DNA of 53,512 nucleotides from contig JAETSN010000027.1 of assembly GCA_021769625.1 (NCBI GenBank), positions 1 to 53,512 of the forward strand. Reading direction: 5' to 3'. This DNA comes from [Clostridium] symbiosum (lineage in GTDB: Bacteria; Bacillota; Clostridia; Lachnospirales; Lachnospiraceae). A program made the position numbers and the translations under genes. Shown here one piece after another: positions 43,118-50,831 of this stretch (its first letter is position 1; the number at the start of each line of letters is the position of its first letter). The notes below the pieces were generated by a model. It ran no database searches. It was not told the DNA's origin and saw only the letters and a program-made list of their open reading frames with translations.

Positions 43118-43357
43118 ATGGAAATACTCAGATATATATTGACAGGAATTTTTATATTAGATTGTCTCGCATTGGTGGTTCTCGTTTTAATGCAGGAGGG
43201 AAAATCCGCCGGGCTCGGCGCTATCAGCGGTTCCTCAGATACTTACTGGGGTAAGAATAAAGGACGTTCCAGGGAAGCGAATCTCGTCAGATTCACAAAG
43301 ATCCTTGCGATTCTTTTTATCGTCCTTGCTGCGGTGCTGAATATTAACAGATTTTAG
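43118..43357 (+). CDS. secG: Preprotein translocase subunit SecG
   Basis: A 79-residue membrane protein of the SecYEG channel. The ATG at 43118 follows AGGAGG by 6 bases, and the frame from 43094 is longer than needed. Two membrane segments (about 3-23 and 52-74) flank the conserved loop MQEGKSAGLGAISGSSDTYWGKN. In Firmicutes secG sits between eno and rnr, as here. A hairpin with a T run follows directly, so rnr must be transcribed by read-through or from its own start. Confidence 0.95.
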   Translation: MEILRYILTGIFILDCLALVVLVLMQEGKSAGLGAISGSSDTYWGKNKGRSREANLVRFTKILAILFIVLAAVLNINRF

Positions 43358-43368
43358 AGATGAGTGGA

Positions 43369-43394
43369 AAATCCTGCGATGGCAGGATTTTTTC
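43369..43394 (+). terminator. Terminator after secG
   Basis: AAATCCTGC and GCAGGATTT form a perfect stem around GATG, ending in a T run. It occupies the space where the first codons of a full-length rnr would lie. Confidence 0.85.
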
Positions 43395-43413
43395 TTTGTC
43401 TGCGCACTGACCT

Positions 43414-45246
43414 GTGCAGAAGGAGTATGTCGCAGAAGCGGCGCGTAAAATGCGGAAACAGACAGGAGACATTTTGACGGAGAAACAGATAGAAAATAAG
43501 GAAAAAGTAAATCATATAAAATTTGCAGGCACCTACCAGCAGAGTAAAAATTACGGTTTCGTCGTGCCGGATCGACGGAGGGAGTCCGCGGATATCTTTA
43601 TTCCGAAGGAGAAGGCAAACGGCGCTCTGGATGGGCAGAAGGTCGTGGCGGAGATCACCGCGGTGGCAAAGCCGGAGGAGAACAAGAGCCCGGAGGGGAA
43701 GATCGTAGAGATTCTGGGGGACGCGGACGAGCCCGGGGTTGATATTTTGTCCGTTGTCAGGAACTATGACTTGCCGGATGCGTTTACCGACAGGGAACTG
43801 CGGCAGGCGGAGCGGGTGGCGAAAGATGTCAGCGAGGCGGACCGGGCGGGCCGTATGGATCTGCGGAATATACAGATGGTGACGATAGACGGAGACGACG
43901 CAAAGGATCTGGACGATGCGGTGAGTTTATCTGTGCATGGAGATATCTATGAATTGGGCGTGCATATTGCAGACGTCAGCAACTATGTGCAGGAATATTC
44001 GGCGTTGGACCGGGAAGCCTTAAAGCGGGGGACCAGCGTCTACCTGCCGGACCGCGTGATACCGATGCTGCCCAAAGCCTTGTCCAACGGCATCTGTTCT
44101 TTAAATGCGGGGGAGGACCGCCTGGCGCTCAGCTGTCTGATGCAGATCGATAAGGATGGGGCGGTTGCGGATTATCGGATCGCGGAATCGGTGATCCGGG
44201 TGGATGAGCGGATGACTTACAGTGCGGTAAACAGAATTCTGGAAGAGGATGACAAGGCGCTGAGAGAGAAATATCAGGGTTTTGTGCCGATGCTTGAAAA
44301 AATGGGAGAACTTTCTATGATCCTCCGGAAAAACAGAGAGAAGAGAGGCTCCATTGATTTCGATTTCCCGGAGAGCAAACTGGTGTTGGATGAGACAGGA
44401 GCGCCGGTGGAGATTAAAGCCTATGAGCGCAACACGGCGACGAAGCTGATCGAGGAATTTATGCTGCTGGCGAACGAGACGGTGGCGCAGCATTTTTACT
44501 GGCTGGATATTCCCTTCGTATATAGAAGCCATGAGAGCCCGGAGCAGGAGAAGATCAGGAAATTGGCGCTCCTTATGCGGAATATGGGTTTTTCCATAAA
44601 AACAGGGAGAGAGGAGATCCATCCGAAGGAGATACAAAAACTCCTGTGGCAGGCGGAGGGGAGCGAGTCGGAAGCCCTTGTCAGCAGGCTTGCCCTGCGC
44701 AGTATGCGTCAGGCGAGATACACGTCGGCTTCCTTAGGGCATTTCGGCCTCGCCAGCAGGTATTATTGTCATTTTACGTCCCCGATCCGCAGATATCCGG
44801 ATCTGCAGATCCACCGCATCATCAAACAGCATCTGCGCGGAAAGCTGGATGAGGATAAACAGGCCCATTACCGGGAAATTCTGGACAGTGTAGCGGCGCA
44901 GTGCTCTGCGATGGAGCGGCGGGCGGCCGAGGCGGAGCGGGAATGCGAGAAGATAAAAAAGGCGGAGTATATGGAAAACCATATCGGCGAGATTTTTTCG
45001 GGCGTGGTCTCCGGCGTCAATTCTTTCGGGATCTATGTGGAACTGGAAAATACGGTGGAAGGGCTGATCTCGGTTTCGGACCTGCAGGGGGATTTTTACC
45101 GGTATGAGGAGAGCGGCTGCAGGCTGGTGGGGGAACACACAGGAAGGTGTTTTTCGCTGGGGCAGCGCCTCGATGTGGAAGTAAAACGGGCGGATAAAGT
45201 GCTGAAATATGTGGATTTTGTGCTGGCGGAACCGGAACTGAGTTAG
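43414..45246 (+). CDS. rnr: Ribonuclease R, short form lacking the N-terminal helix-turn-helix
   Basis: A 610-residue exoribonuclease (3' to 5'), which degrades structured RNA and with SmpB/tmRNA clears stalled messages. The cold-shock domain is about residues 30-105 (FAGTYQQSKNYGFVVP), the RNB catalytic domain about 130-470 with active-site acidic residues in TIDGDDAKDLDDAVSL, and an S1 domain about 520-600 (GEIFSGVVSGVNSFGIYVEL). Family members usually exceed 690 residues and open with a helix-turn-helix, which is missing. The GTG at 43414 has no clear ribosome site, and AAGGAG at 43421 leads a different frame, so the start is uncertain. smpB follows. Confidence 0.9.
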   Translation: MQKEYVAEAARKMRKQTGDILTEKQIENKEKVNHIKFAGTYQQSKNYGFVVPDRRRESADIFIPKEKANGALDGQKVVAEITAVAKPEENKSPEGKIVEILGDADEPGVDILSVVRNYDLPDAFTDRELRQAERVAKDVSEADRAGRMDLRNIQMVTIDGDDAKDLDDAVSLSVHGDIYELGVHIADVSNYVQEYSALDREALKRGTSVYLPDRVIPMLPKALSNGICSLNAGEDRLALSCLMQIDKDGAVADYRIAESVIRVDERMTYSAVNRILEEDDKALREKYQGFVPMLEKMGELSMILRKNREKRGSIDFDFPESKLVLDETGAPVEIKAYERNTATKLIEEFMLLANETVAQHFYWLDIPFVYRSHESPEQEKIRKLALLMRNMGFSIKTGREEIHPKEIQKLLWQAEGSESEALVSRLALRSMRQARYTSASLGHFGLASRYYCHFTSPIRRYPDLQIHRIIKQHLRGKLDEDKQAHYREILDSVAAQCSAMERRAAEAERECEKIKKAEYMENHIGEIFSGVVSGVNSFGIYVELENTVEGLISVSDLQGDFYRYEESGCRLVGEHTGRCFSLGQRLDVEVKRADKVLKYVDFVLAEPELS

Positions 45247-45294
45247 AGGGAAACGGCATTGGCCCCATCAGGAACCAGAATGGAGGGTGATCAT

Positions 45295-45759
45295 ATGGCA
45301 AAGGAAGGCATGAAACTGGTAGCGAATAATAAAAAAGCGTACCACGACTATTTTATAGAAGAAAAACATGAAGCCGGACTGGTGCTCCACGGCACGGAGG
45401 TGAAGTCTTTGCGGCTTGGAAAGTGCAGCATCAAAGAAGGATATGCGAAGATCGAAAACGGGGAGGCGTATGTCTATGGCATGAATATCAGCCCCTATGA
45501 GAAAGGCAATATTTTTAACCGCGATCCGCTGCGCCCGAAAAAACTTCTGCTTCATAAACAGGAGATCCGGAAACTGACGGGGCAGCTTGCGGAGAAAGGC
45601 TATGCGCTGATACCCCTTCAGGTATATTTTAAGGACGGCAGGGCAAAACTGGAACTGGGACTTGCAAAGGGGAAAAAGAACTACGATAAGCGGGAAGCGA
45701 TCGCGAAAAAGGACCAGAGGAGGGAATACGAGCGGTCTTTCAAGATCAAAAATTTATAG
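45295..45759 (+). CDS. smpB: SsrA-binding protein SmpB
   Basis: A 154-residue RNA-binding protein that carries tmRNA to stalled ribosomes. The ATG at 45295 follows GGAGGG by 7 bases. Family marks: [44 protein letters not shown]-like loop [34 protein letters not shown], and the basic C-terminal tail ending [13 protein letters not shown]. The length is normal. The stop is about 60 bases before the tmRNA, whose own promoter overlaps this gap. Confidence 0.98.
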   Translation: MAKEGMKLVANNKKAYHDYFIEEKHEAGLVLHGTEVKSLRLGKCSIKEGYAKIENGEAYVYGMNISPYEKGNIFNRDPLRPKKLLLHKQEIRKLTGQLAEKGYALIPLQVYFKDGRAKLELGLAKGKKNYDKREAIAKKDQRREYERSFKIKNL

Positions 45760-45785
45760 ACGTTCTTTTGAGGGTATGCTATAAT
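45757..45785 (+). promoter_or_regulatory. Extended -10 promoter of ssrA
   Basis: TAGACG (45757-45762), a 17-base spacer, and TATAAT (45780-45785) with a TG one base ahead (TGCTATAAT), an extended -10. Transcription would start about 30 bases before the mature tmRNA end. Confidence 0.7.
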
Positions 45786-45821
45786 AGACCAAAAGAGATG
45801 ATATATTCTATATCATCATCC

Positions 45822-46159
45822 GGGTTAGTCAAGGTTTCGACAGGGGTCTTGCAGCTGGAGAAGCTATCCGCAGGCGATGCGTCAAATCGCAAACCTAAAT
45901 ATAAACGCTGATAATAAATTAGCATTAGCTGCCTAAGGGCAGCTTGTCTGACCTGATGTACCTGCACATCAGGACCCAGGCATCGACTTAGCAGGAAACG
46001 ACATATACTAAGCTTTGCGTATATGGGCGTACTATGAAGCTACCAAAACCATAAGGGTGTCGGTTCCCGTATGGCGGAGGGAATGAAAAATAACTGACTA
46101 TGATAGTAGAAGGACAGGGAATGGGCTTTTGGACGCGGGTTCGACTCCCGCCTAATCCA
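45822..46159 (+). ncRNA. ssrA: Transfer-messenger RNA (tmRNA)
   Basis: The tRNA-like ends close as GGGTTAG (45822-45828) with CTAATCC (46152-46158) plus a discriminator A; the T-arm is GCGGGTTCGACTCCCGC. The 5' part shows the typical GTTTCGACAGGGG. The tag frame runs 45889-45936 and would add ANLNINADNKLALAA, resuming at GCA and ending TAA; the LALAA end is a protease-degron form. Pseudoknot-rich sequence follows the tag. CCA is not encoded after the discriminator. It acts with SmpB to free stalled ribosomes and mark peptides for decay, with RNase R removing the mRNA. Confidence 0.97.
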
Positions 46160-46167
46160 TTAAAATC

Positions 46168-46195
46168 AAAACGGTCGAACACCGTTCAAATTTTA
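46168..46195 (+). terminator. Terminator after ssrA
   Basis: AACGGT (46170-46175) pairs with ACCGTT (46181-46186) around CGAAC-type loop bases, with a short T run. The stem is modest. Confidence 0.55.
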
Positions 46196-46252
46196 TCGCG
46201 GTGAGCAAGCGGTTGGGGAAAAGTACGATAGGAAGTAAAGGGGTGCGGCATC

Positions 46253-46558
46253 ATGGCAAAAACTGTAGTGGAATCGAAATTTTCAAAGGGAAAGGTCAAT
46301 AATGAGATCGAACTCTGCAAAGTAAACGATAAGAACGTGAAGACAGCGATCGAGAGAGCTCTCTTAGGCGAGCGGATATCCTATTTTATCAAATGGGAGA
46401 AACCGGGCTTTTTCTCCTCCGACAGAAAGGACAGCTGTATTTTCTGTGTCAACGAGTGGCAGGCGGAGGCTGCGGAAAAAGCGATCTCCGATCTGGGCGA
46501 TGAGATGGAGAGCAAGATCAAATATATCATGAAAAGAATAGATAAAACGCTCTTCTAA
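46253..46558 (+). CDS. Small conserved-looking cytosolic protein, 101 residues
   Basis: A 101-residue protein without a signal or membrane segment. It starts after GGGGTG and shows MAKTVVESKFSKGKVNNEIE, a Trp/Phe-rich middle (YFIKWEKPGFFSS), and a helical C-terminus with CIFCVNEWQAEAAEKAISDL. I do not recognise a family. It lies 10 bases before rpe and may be cotranscribed with it. The codon use and compact spacing support a real gene. Confidence 0.6.
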   Translation: MAKTVVESKFSKGKVNNEIELCKVNDKNVKTAIERALLGERISYFIKWEKPGFFSSDRKDSCIFCVNEWQAEAAEKAISDLGDEMESKIKYIMKRIDKTLF

Positions 46559-46568
46559 GGAGAATCTT

Positions 46569-47216
46569 ATGGATTATCTGGCACCTTCCATATTGTCGGC
46601 GGATTTTTCTAGATTGGGGGAAGAACTGGCACTGGTGGAAAAAAATGATGTTTCCATGTTACATATCGATGTTATGGACGGTATGTTTGTCCCGAGCATT
46701 TCACTGGGTTTCCCGGTGATCGAATCCATCCGCAAAGACAGCGGGATGATATTCGACGTGCATCTGATGATAAAGGAGCCCGAACGTTATCTGGAAAGGT
46801 TTGCGGCGGCCGGGGCGGATATCATTACCGTACACGCGGAAGCCTGCCTGCATCTTCACAGGACGATCCAGCAGATTAAGCAGCTTGGGAAAAAATGCGG
46901 CGTGGCGCTGAATCCTGCCACACCGTTGTCCGCGCTTGATTATGTGCTGGAAGACCTGGATATGGTGCTTCTCATGACCGTAAATCCGGGATTCGGCGGG
47001 CAGCTTTTTATTCCGGCGATGTATGAAAAGATACATGCGCTCAGGGTACTGATCACGAAAAAGAACCTGAATATCGATATAGAGGTGGACGGCGGCATCA
47101 AAGCAGCCAATGCCGGGCGGGCGATAGAAGCCGGCGCCAATGTTCTGGTGGCGGGTTCCGCCGTTTTTGAGGGAGATATTGAGGGGAATGTCAGAGAATT
47201 TCAGAAAATATTGTAG
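46569..47216 (+). CDS. rpe: Ribulose-phosphate 3-epimerase
   Basis: A 215-residue TIM-barrel enzyme of the pentose phosphate pathway that interconverts ribulose-5-phosphate and xylulose-5-phosphate. It starts after AAGGAG. Visible marks: SADFSRLGEEL, HIDVMDGMFVPSISLG with metal-binding His and Asp, DVHLMI, TVNPGFGGQ, and EVDGGI with the second catalytic Asp. The length is normal. It is followed 9 bases later by a membrane-protein gene, so the two are likely one transcript. Confidence 0.97.
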   Translation: MDYLAPSILSADFSRLGEELALVEKNDVSMLHIDVMDGMFVPSISLGFPVIESIRKDSGMIFDVHLMIKEPERYLERFAAAGADIITVHAEACLHLHRTIQQIKQLGKKCGVALNPATPLSALDYVLEDLDMVLLMTVNPGFGGQLFIPAMYEKIHALRVLITKKNLNIDIEVDGGIKAANAGRAIEAGANVLVAGSAVFEGDIEGNVREFQKIL

Positions 47217-47225
47217 GATATACGG

Positions 47226-47801
47226 ATGGCGGAAGTAACGAAGGAAACGGGGATAAAAAAAGAATATATCGTGGATGGTTTTTTGTTCCTTTCCGAGGAG
47301 GATGCGGCGGCAGCGAGAGAGGAATTGAAAAAGGCAAAATATCTGGAACGTCATCTGGATGATCAGGGGGCGGACATGATCCTGCAGCTATACCGGAAAG
47401 CGCTGAAGGAGAGAACTTTTCAGACACCGGTAGGGCTGGCTTTTGTCAATGAACTGCGGGGACGGCTGATCGAGGCAGGGGTCGAGGAATTCGATATCGA
47501 ACCGATCCCTGTATATTACGATGTGGTACAGAATAAAATGAGAAGCGGTTTTGAACCCGTGAAGGAGGAAGTTAAGCCGGAACCGAAGAAGGAGAAGACA
47601 AAATTTGCGGTTTCCGTGTTCCTGAATATTTTTCTGGTACTGCTCGTTGCGGGAATGTTTTTTGTGGCGATGACTGGGAACAATCCGAATATTTTGAATT
47701 ATCAAAATGCTGTTTTGAATAAATATGCATCCTGGGAACAGGAGCTGACAGAGAGGGAGCAGGCTGTCAGGGAAAAGGAACAGGAACTGGGCATTGAGTA
47801 G
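47226..47801 (+). CDS. Membrane protein with C-terminal coiled coil, function unknown
   Basis: A 191-residue protein. The first 115 residues are cytosolic and mostly helical (EEDAAAAREELKKAKYLERHL, then FVNELRGRLIEAGVEEFDIEPIP). A membrane segment (about 130-150, FLNIFLVLLVAGMFFVAMT) is followed by a short extracellular stretch and a heptad-like coiled coil (WEQELTEREQAVREKEQEL). No family is recognised. The start lies 9 bases after the rpe stop, and the response regulator follows by 14 bases, so it may be part of the same transcript. Confidence 0.65.
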   Translation: MAEVTKETGIKKEYIVDGFLFLSEEDAAAAREELKKAKYLERHLDDQGADMILQLYRKALKERTFQTPVGLAFVNELRGRLIEAGVEEFDIEPIPVYYDVVQNKMRSGFEPVKEEVKPEPKKEKTKFAVSVFLNIFLVLLVAGMFFVAMTGNNPNILNYQNAVLNKYASWEQELTEREQAVREKEQELGIE

Positions 47802-47815
47802 GAAAAGGCGGAAGG

Positions 47816-48496
47816 ATGGAAAGATATAAGATATTGGTCGTGGATGACGAGAGCCGCATGCGGAAACTGGTCAGCGATTTTCTGGTGAAGAGCCAGTATC
47901 AGGTGGTGGAAGCGGAGAACGGCAGGGAAGCGCTGGATGTTTTTTTTGCGGAAAATGATATAGACCTTGTCATTCTGGATGTGATGATGCCGCAGATGGA
48001 CGGATGGCAGGCCTGCAGGGAGATCCGGGAGGTATCGAAGGTGCCGATCATCATGCTGACGGCCAAGAGCGATGAGAGGGATGAACTGTTGGGCTTTGAG
48101 CTGGGCGTGGACGAATATATCTCCAAACCCTTCAGCCCCAAGATCCTTGTGGCGAGGGTAGGAGCCATTTTGAGAAGGACCGCGCAGGCGTCCGCCGAGA
48201 CAAAGCTGGAGGCGGGCGGGATCGTCGTGGATAAATCGGCTCATATCGTGACGATAGACGGCAGGGAAGTGGAACTGAGCTTCAAAGAATTTGAGCTGCT
48301 GGTCTATTTTATGGAAAATCAGGGGATCGCCCTTTCGAGGGAAAAGATACTGAACAGCGTCTGGAACTATGATTATTTTGGCGACGCCAGAACCATAGAT
48401 ACCCATGTGAAAAAACTGCGCAGCAAATTAGGGGCAAAGGGGGAAATGATAAAAACGATCTGGGGTCTCGGGTACAAGCTGGAGATAGATGGCTGA
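47816..48496 (+). CDS. OmpR/PhoB-family response regulator
   Basis: A 226-residue regulator. The receiver domain has D10/D11, phospho-acceptor D55 (DLVILDVMMPQMDG) and the conserved Lys in YISKPF. The winged helix has LSFKEFELLVYFMENQGIA and RTIDTHVKKLRSKLGAKG. There is no paired kinase next to it; the kinase at 50832, past two PTS genes, may be its partner. The start at 47816 has GGAAGG very close ahead, with AAAGGCGG a few bases earlier. Confidence 0.93.
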   Translation: MERYKILVVDDESRMRKLVSDFLVKSQYQVVEAENGREALDVFFAENDIDLVILDVMMPQMDGWQACREIREVSKVPIIMLTAKSDERDELLGFELGVDEYISKPFSPKILVARVGAILRRTAQASAETKLEAGGIVVDKSAHIVTIDGREVELSFKEFELLVYFMENQGIALSREKILNSVWNYDYFGDARTIDTHVKKLRSKLGAKGEMIKTIWGLGYKLEIDG

Positions 48497-48530
48497 CAGC
48501 AATTTATTCAAAATAATACATTATTATACA

Positions 48531-48568
48531 AGTCACATTGTGGTGGATTGCATAATGTGGCTTTTTAT
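48531..48568 (+). terminator. Terminator after the response regulator
   Basis: AGTCACATTGTG (48531-48542) pairs with CATAATGTGGCT (48551-48562), 12 pairs with two wobbles, followed by five T. It separates the regulator transcript from the PTS genes. Confidence 0.8.
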
Positions 48569-48636
48569 AATATGGTAAAAATGCACAATTGGTATTAGCG
48601 GTATTATACAAAACAGGAAAAGAGTGGAAGTATGTG

Positions 48637-48666
48637 TTGACTAATCTGTGCGTAAAATGATAGAAT
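48637..48666 (+). promoter_or_regulatory. Promoter of the PTS IIA gene
   Basis: TTGACT (48637-48642), an 18-base spacer, TAGAAT (48661-48666), 59 bases before the IIA start. No CRE match (TGWAANCGNTNWCA) was found in the region. Confidence 0.55.
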
Positions 48667-48724
48667 AAATCAAATTTAATGGGCAGATTGTCTAAATGAA
48701 AAACAGTATAAAGGGGGAAAGGAT

Positions 48725-49210
48725 ATGTTCAGTTTTTTAAAAGGGAAAAGCAAGGAGATCATTATAGGCTCTCCGGTAAAGGGTAAGGCGGTACCGATAT
48801 CACAGGTAAATGATCCTACCTTTGCGGAGGAAATTCTCGGGAAAGGTGTGGCGGTCATGCCGGAGGACGGAAAGATCTGCGCACCGGCAGCGGGAGAGAT
48901 CGGTATGGTGTTTGATACGATGCATGCGTTTTCCATGACGACGAAGGAAGGGGCGGAGATTCTCGTGCATGTGGGCCTTGAGACGGTGGGCCTGAAGGGG
49001 AAAGGATTTACCGCGCACGCAAAGGCGGGAGATAAAGTGGAAAAGGGCGATCTGATCCTTACGGCGGACTTTGATGTGATCAGGGAAGCCGGGTTAGATA
49101 CCATTATTCCGGTGATCGTGTGCAATACGGATGACTATAAAGAGGTGGAATCCCTGGCGGGAAAGGATGTAAATGCGGGGGACGATGTGCTGAGGATCTT
49201 ACTGAAATAG
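48725..49210 (+). CDS. PTS glucose-family IIA component (Crr-like)
   Basis: A 161-residue cytosolic phosphocarrier. It has PVKGKAVPISQVNDPTFAEEILGKG, H67 in TMHAFSM and the phosphorylated H82 in ILVHVGLETVGL, with the later GDKVEKGDLI. It passes phosphate from HPr to the IIB domain of the next gene. The length fits the family. A membrane permease follows by 84 bases. Confidence 0.96.
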   Translation: MFSFLKGKSKEIIIGSPVKGKAVPISQVNDPTFAEEILGKGVAVMPEDGKICAPAAGEIGMVFDTMHAFSMTTKEGAEILVHVGLETVGLKGKGFTAHAKAGDKVEKGDLILTADFDVIREAGLDTIIPVIVCNTDDYKEVESLAGKDVNAGDDVLRILLK

Positions 49211-49294
49211 TCAGAAACAGTTGAAACAGGTTTTATGGCAGAGAGCGAGCTGCCTTAAAATAAAAAGGGGTTTTAAAATAAGGAGGGAAAGTTT

Positions 49295-50764
49295 ATGAAG
49301 TATCTTCAAAAGTTAGGGAAAGCCTTGATGCTTCCTGTAGCGTGCCTGCCCATCTGCGGTATTTTAATGGGTATCGGCTATCTTCTCTGTCCCGCGACCA
49401 TGCAGGGCGGTGATATTTCAGGTTTTGGCAACCTGTTGGGATTATTCCTCGTAAAAGCCGGGGGGGCACTTATCGATAATATGGCTGTATTATTTGTTAT
49501 CGGTGTCGGTGTCGGGCTGGCGGAGGACAATGACGGTACAGCGGCTCTGGCAGCGCTGGCATCCTGGCTGATGATGACAACTCTGTTAAACACAGGTTTT
49601 GTTACGACCATCAGGCCGTCTGTGGCTGAGAATGTTAATTATACACTGGCGTTTGACAAAGTTGCGAACCCGTTCATCGGCATTCTGGCAGGTGTGATCG
49701 GTTCCATCTGCTACAATAAGTTTAAAGGAACAAAACTTCCGGATTGGCTTTCGTTCTTCTCCGGCAAGCGTTGCGTTGCGATCATTGCGGGCGTTGTTTC
49801 CATTCTGGCTTCCGCAGTGCTCCTGTTCGTATGGCCGATCATCTTCAGCGTGCTGATCGCGATCGGCGAAGCAATCGTGGGAATGGGCGCTGTCGGCGCA
49901 GGCATCTATGCGTTCTTAAACCGTTTACTTATTCCGGTAGGACTGCACCATGCACTGAACAACGTATTCTGGTTTGACACCATCGGGCTCGGCGATCTGT
50001 CCCACTTCTGGGCAGGCGAGACATCTGCGGATGTATCCTGGTCACTGGGTATGTACATGTCCGGTTTCTTCCCGTGCATGATGTTCGGTATCCCCGGTGC
50101 AGCGGTAGCTATGATCCAGAGTGCAAAGGAGAATAAGAGAAAAGTTGCGATCGGCCTTGTGGCATCTGCGGCAGTCTGCGCATTTGTCTGCGGCGTAACA
50201 GAGCCATTCGAATTCGGTTTCATGTTCTTAGCTCCGGCACTGTATGTGGTATACGCTCTGTTATACGGTATTTTCACAACGATCACCGTTCTGCTCGGTT
50301 TCCGTGCGGGTTTCAGTTTCTCCGCAGGCGCGACAGACCTTTTGTTCTCCGCATCCCTGCCGGCAGCGGCTAAGACATGGCTGATCATTCCTCTGGGCAT
50401 CGCGGCGTTTATCGTATTCTATCTGGTATTCAGATTTGCGATCACAAAGTTTGACCTGAAGACTCCGGGACGTGAGGATGATGATGAGGAAGCTGAGAAG
50501 AGCGCGGTTCTTGCAAACAACGATTATACACAGGTTGCGTCTCTGATCCTCGAAGGCGTGGGCGGCAAGGCAAACGTTGCTTCCATCGATAACTGTATCA
50601 CAAGGCTTCGTCTTGAGATCAAGGATTATACGGCAGTGGATGAGAAGAAGATCAAATCCGCAGGCGTTGCAGGCGTTGTCAGGCCTGGCAAAAATTCCGT
50701 ACAGGTAATCATCGGTACGAAAGTACAGTTTGTAGCTGACGAATTTAAGAAACTGTGTAAATAA
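49295..50764 (+). CDS. PTS IICB permease, glucose/maltose/N-acetylglucosamine family
   Basis: A 489-residue sugar permease. Residues 1-375 form the multi-helix IIC domain, starting YLQKLGKALMLPVACLPICG, with HHALNN and GVTEPFEFGF sugar-site motifs. A short acidic linker (about 385-405) leads to IIB (410-489), where C434 in IDNCITRLRLEI is phosphorylated. It takes up and phosphorylates a hexose; glucose or N-acetylglucosamine is likely, but sequence alone does not decide. It is paired with the IIA gene and followed by a strong terminator. Confidence 0.94.
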   Translation: MKYLQKLGKALMLPVACLPICGILMGIGYLLCPATMQGGDISGFGNLLGLFLVKAGGALIDNMAVLFVIGVGVGLAEDNDGTAALAALASWLMMTTLLNTGFVTTIRPSVAENVNYTLAFDKVANPFIGILAGVIGSICYNKFKGTKLPDWLSFFSGKRCVAIIAGVVSILASAVLLFVWPIIFSVLIAIGEAIVGMGAVGAGIYAFLNRLLIPVGLHHALNNVFWFDTIGLGDLSHFWAGETSADVSWSLGMYMSGFFPCMMFGIPGAAVAMIQSAKENKRKVAIGLVASAAVCAFVCGVTEPFEFGFMFLAPALYVVYALLYGIFTTITVLLGFRAGFSFSAGATDLLFSASLPAAAKTWLIIPLGIAAFIVFYLVFRFAITKFDLKTPGREDDDEEAEKSAVLANNDYTQVASLILEGVGGKANVASIDNCITRLRLEIKDYTAVDEKKIKSAGVAGVVRPGKNSVQVIIGTKVQFVADEFKKLCK

Positions 50765-50788
50765 ATAAAAATAACCCTTTTTCGGAAG

Positions 50789-50814
50789 ACAGCCGCTTGC
50801 AAGCGGCTGTTTTT
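50789..50814 (+). terminator. Terminator after the PTS operon
   Basis: A perfect 11-base inverted repeat (ACAGCCGCTTG and CAAGCGGCTGT) followed by a T run. It also overlaps the -35 region of a possible kinase promoter. Confidence 0.85.
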
Positions 50815-50831
50815 CGTGGCATACTATTAGC

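Noticed and set aside
46569-47216. Allulose-6-phosphate epimerase for the rpe gene
   Set aside because: The HIDVMDGMFVPSISLG and GFGGQ pattern is common to the family, and the location near housekeeping genes favours rpe; no allose genes are present.
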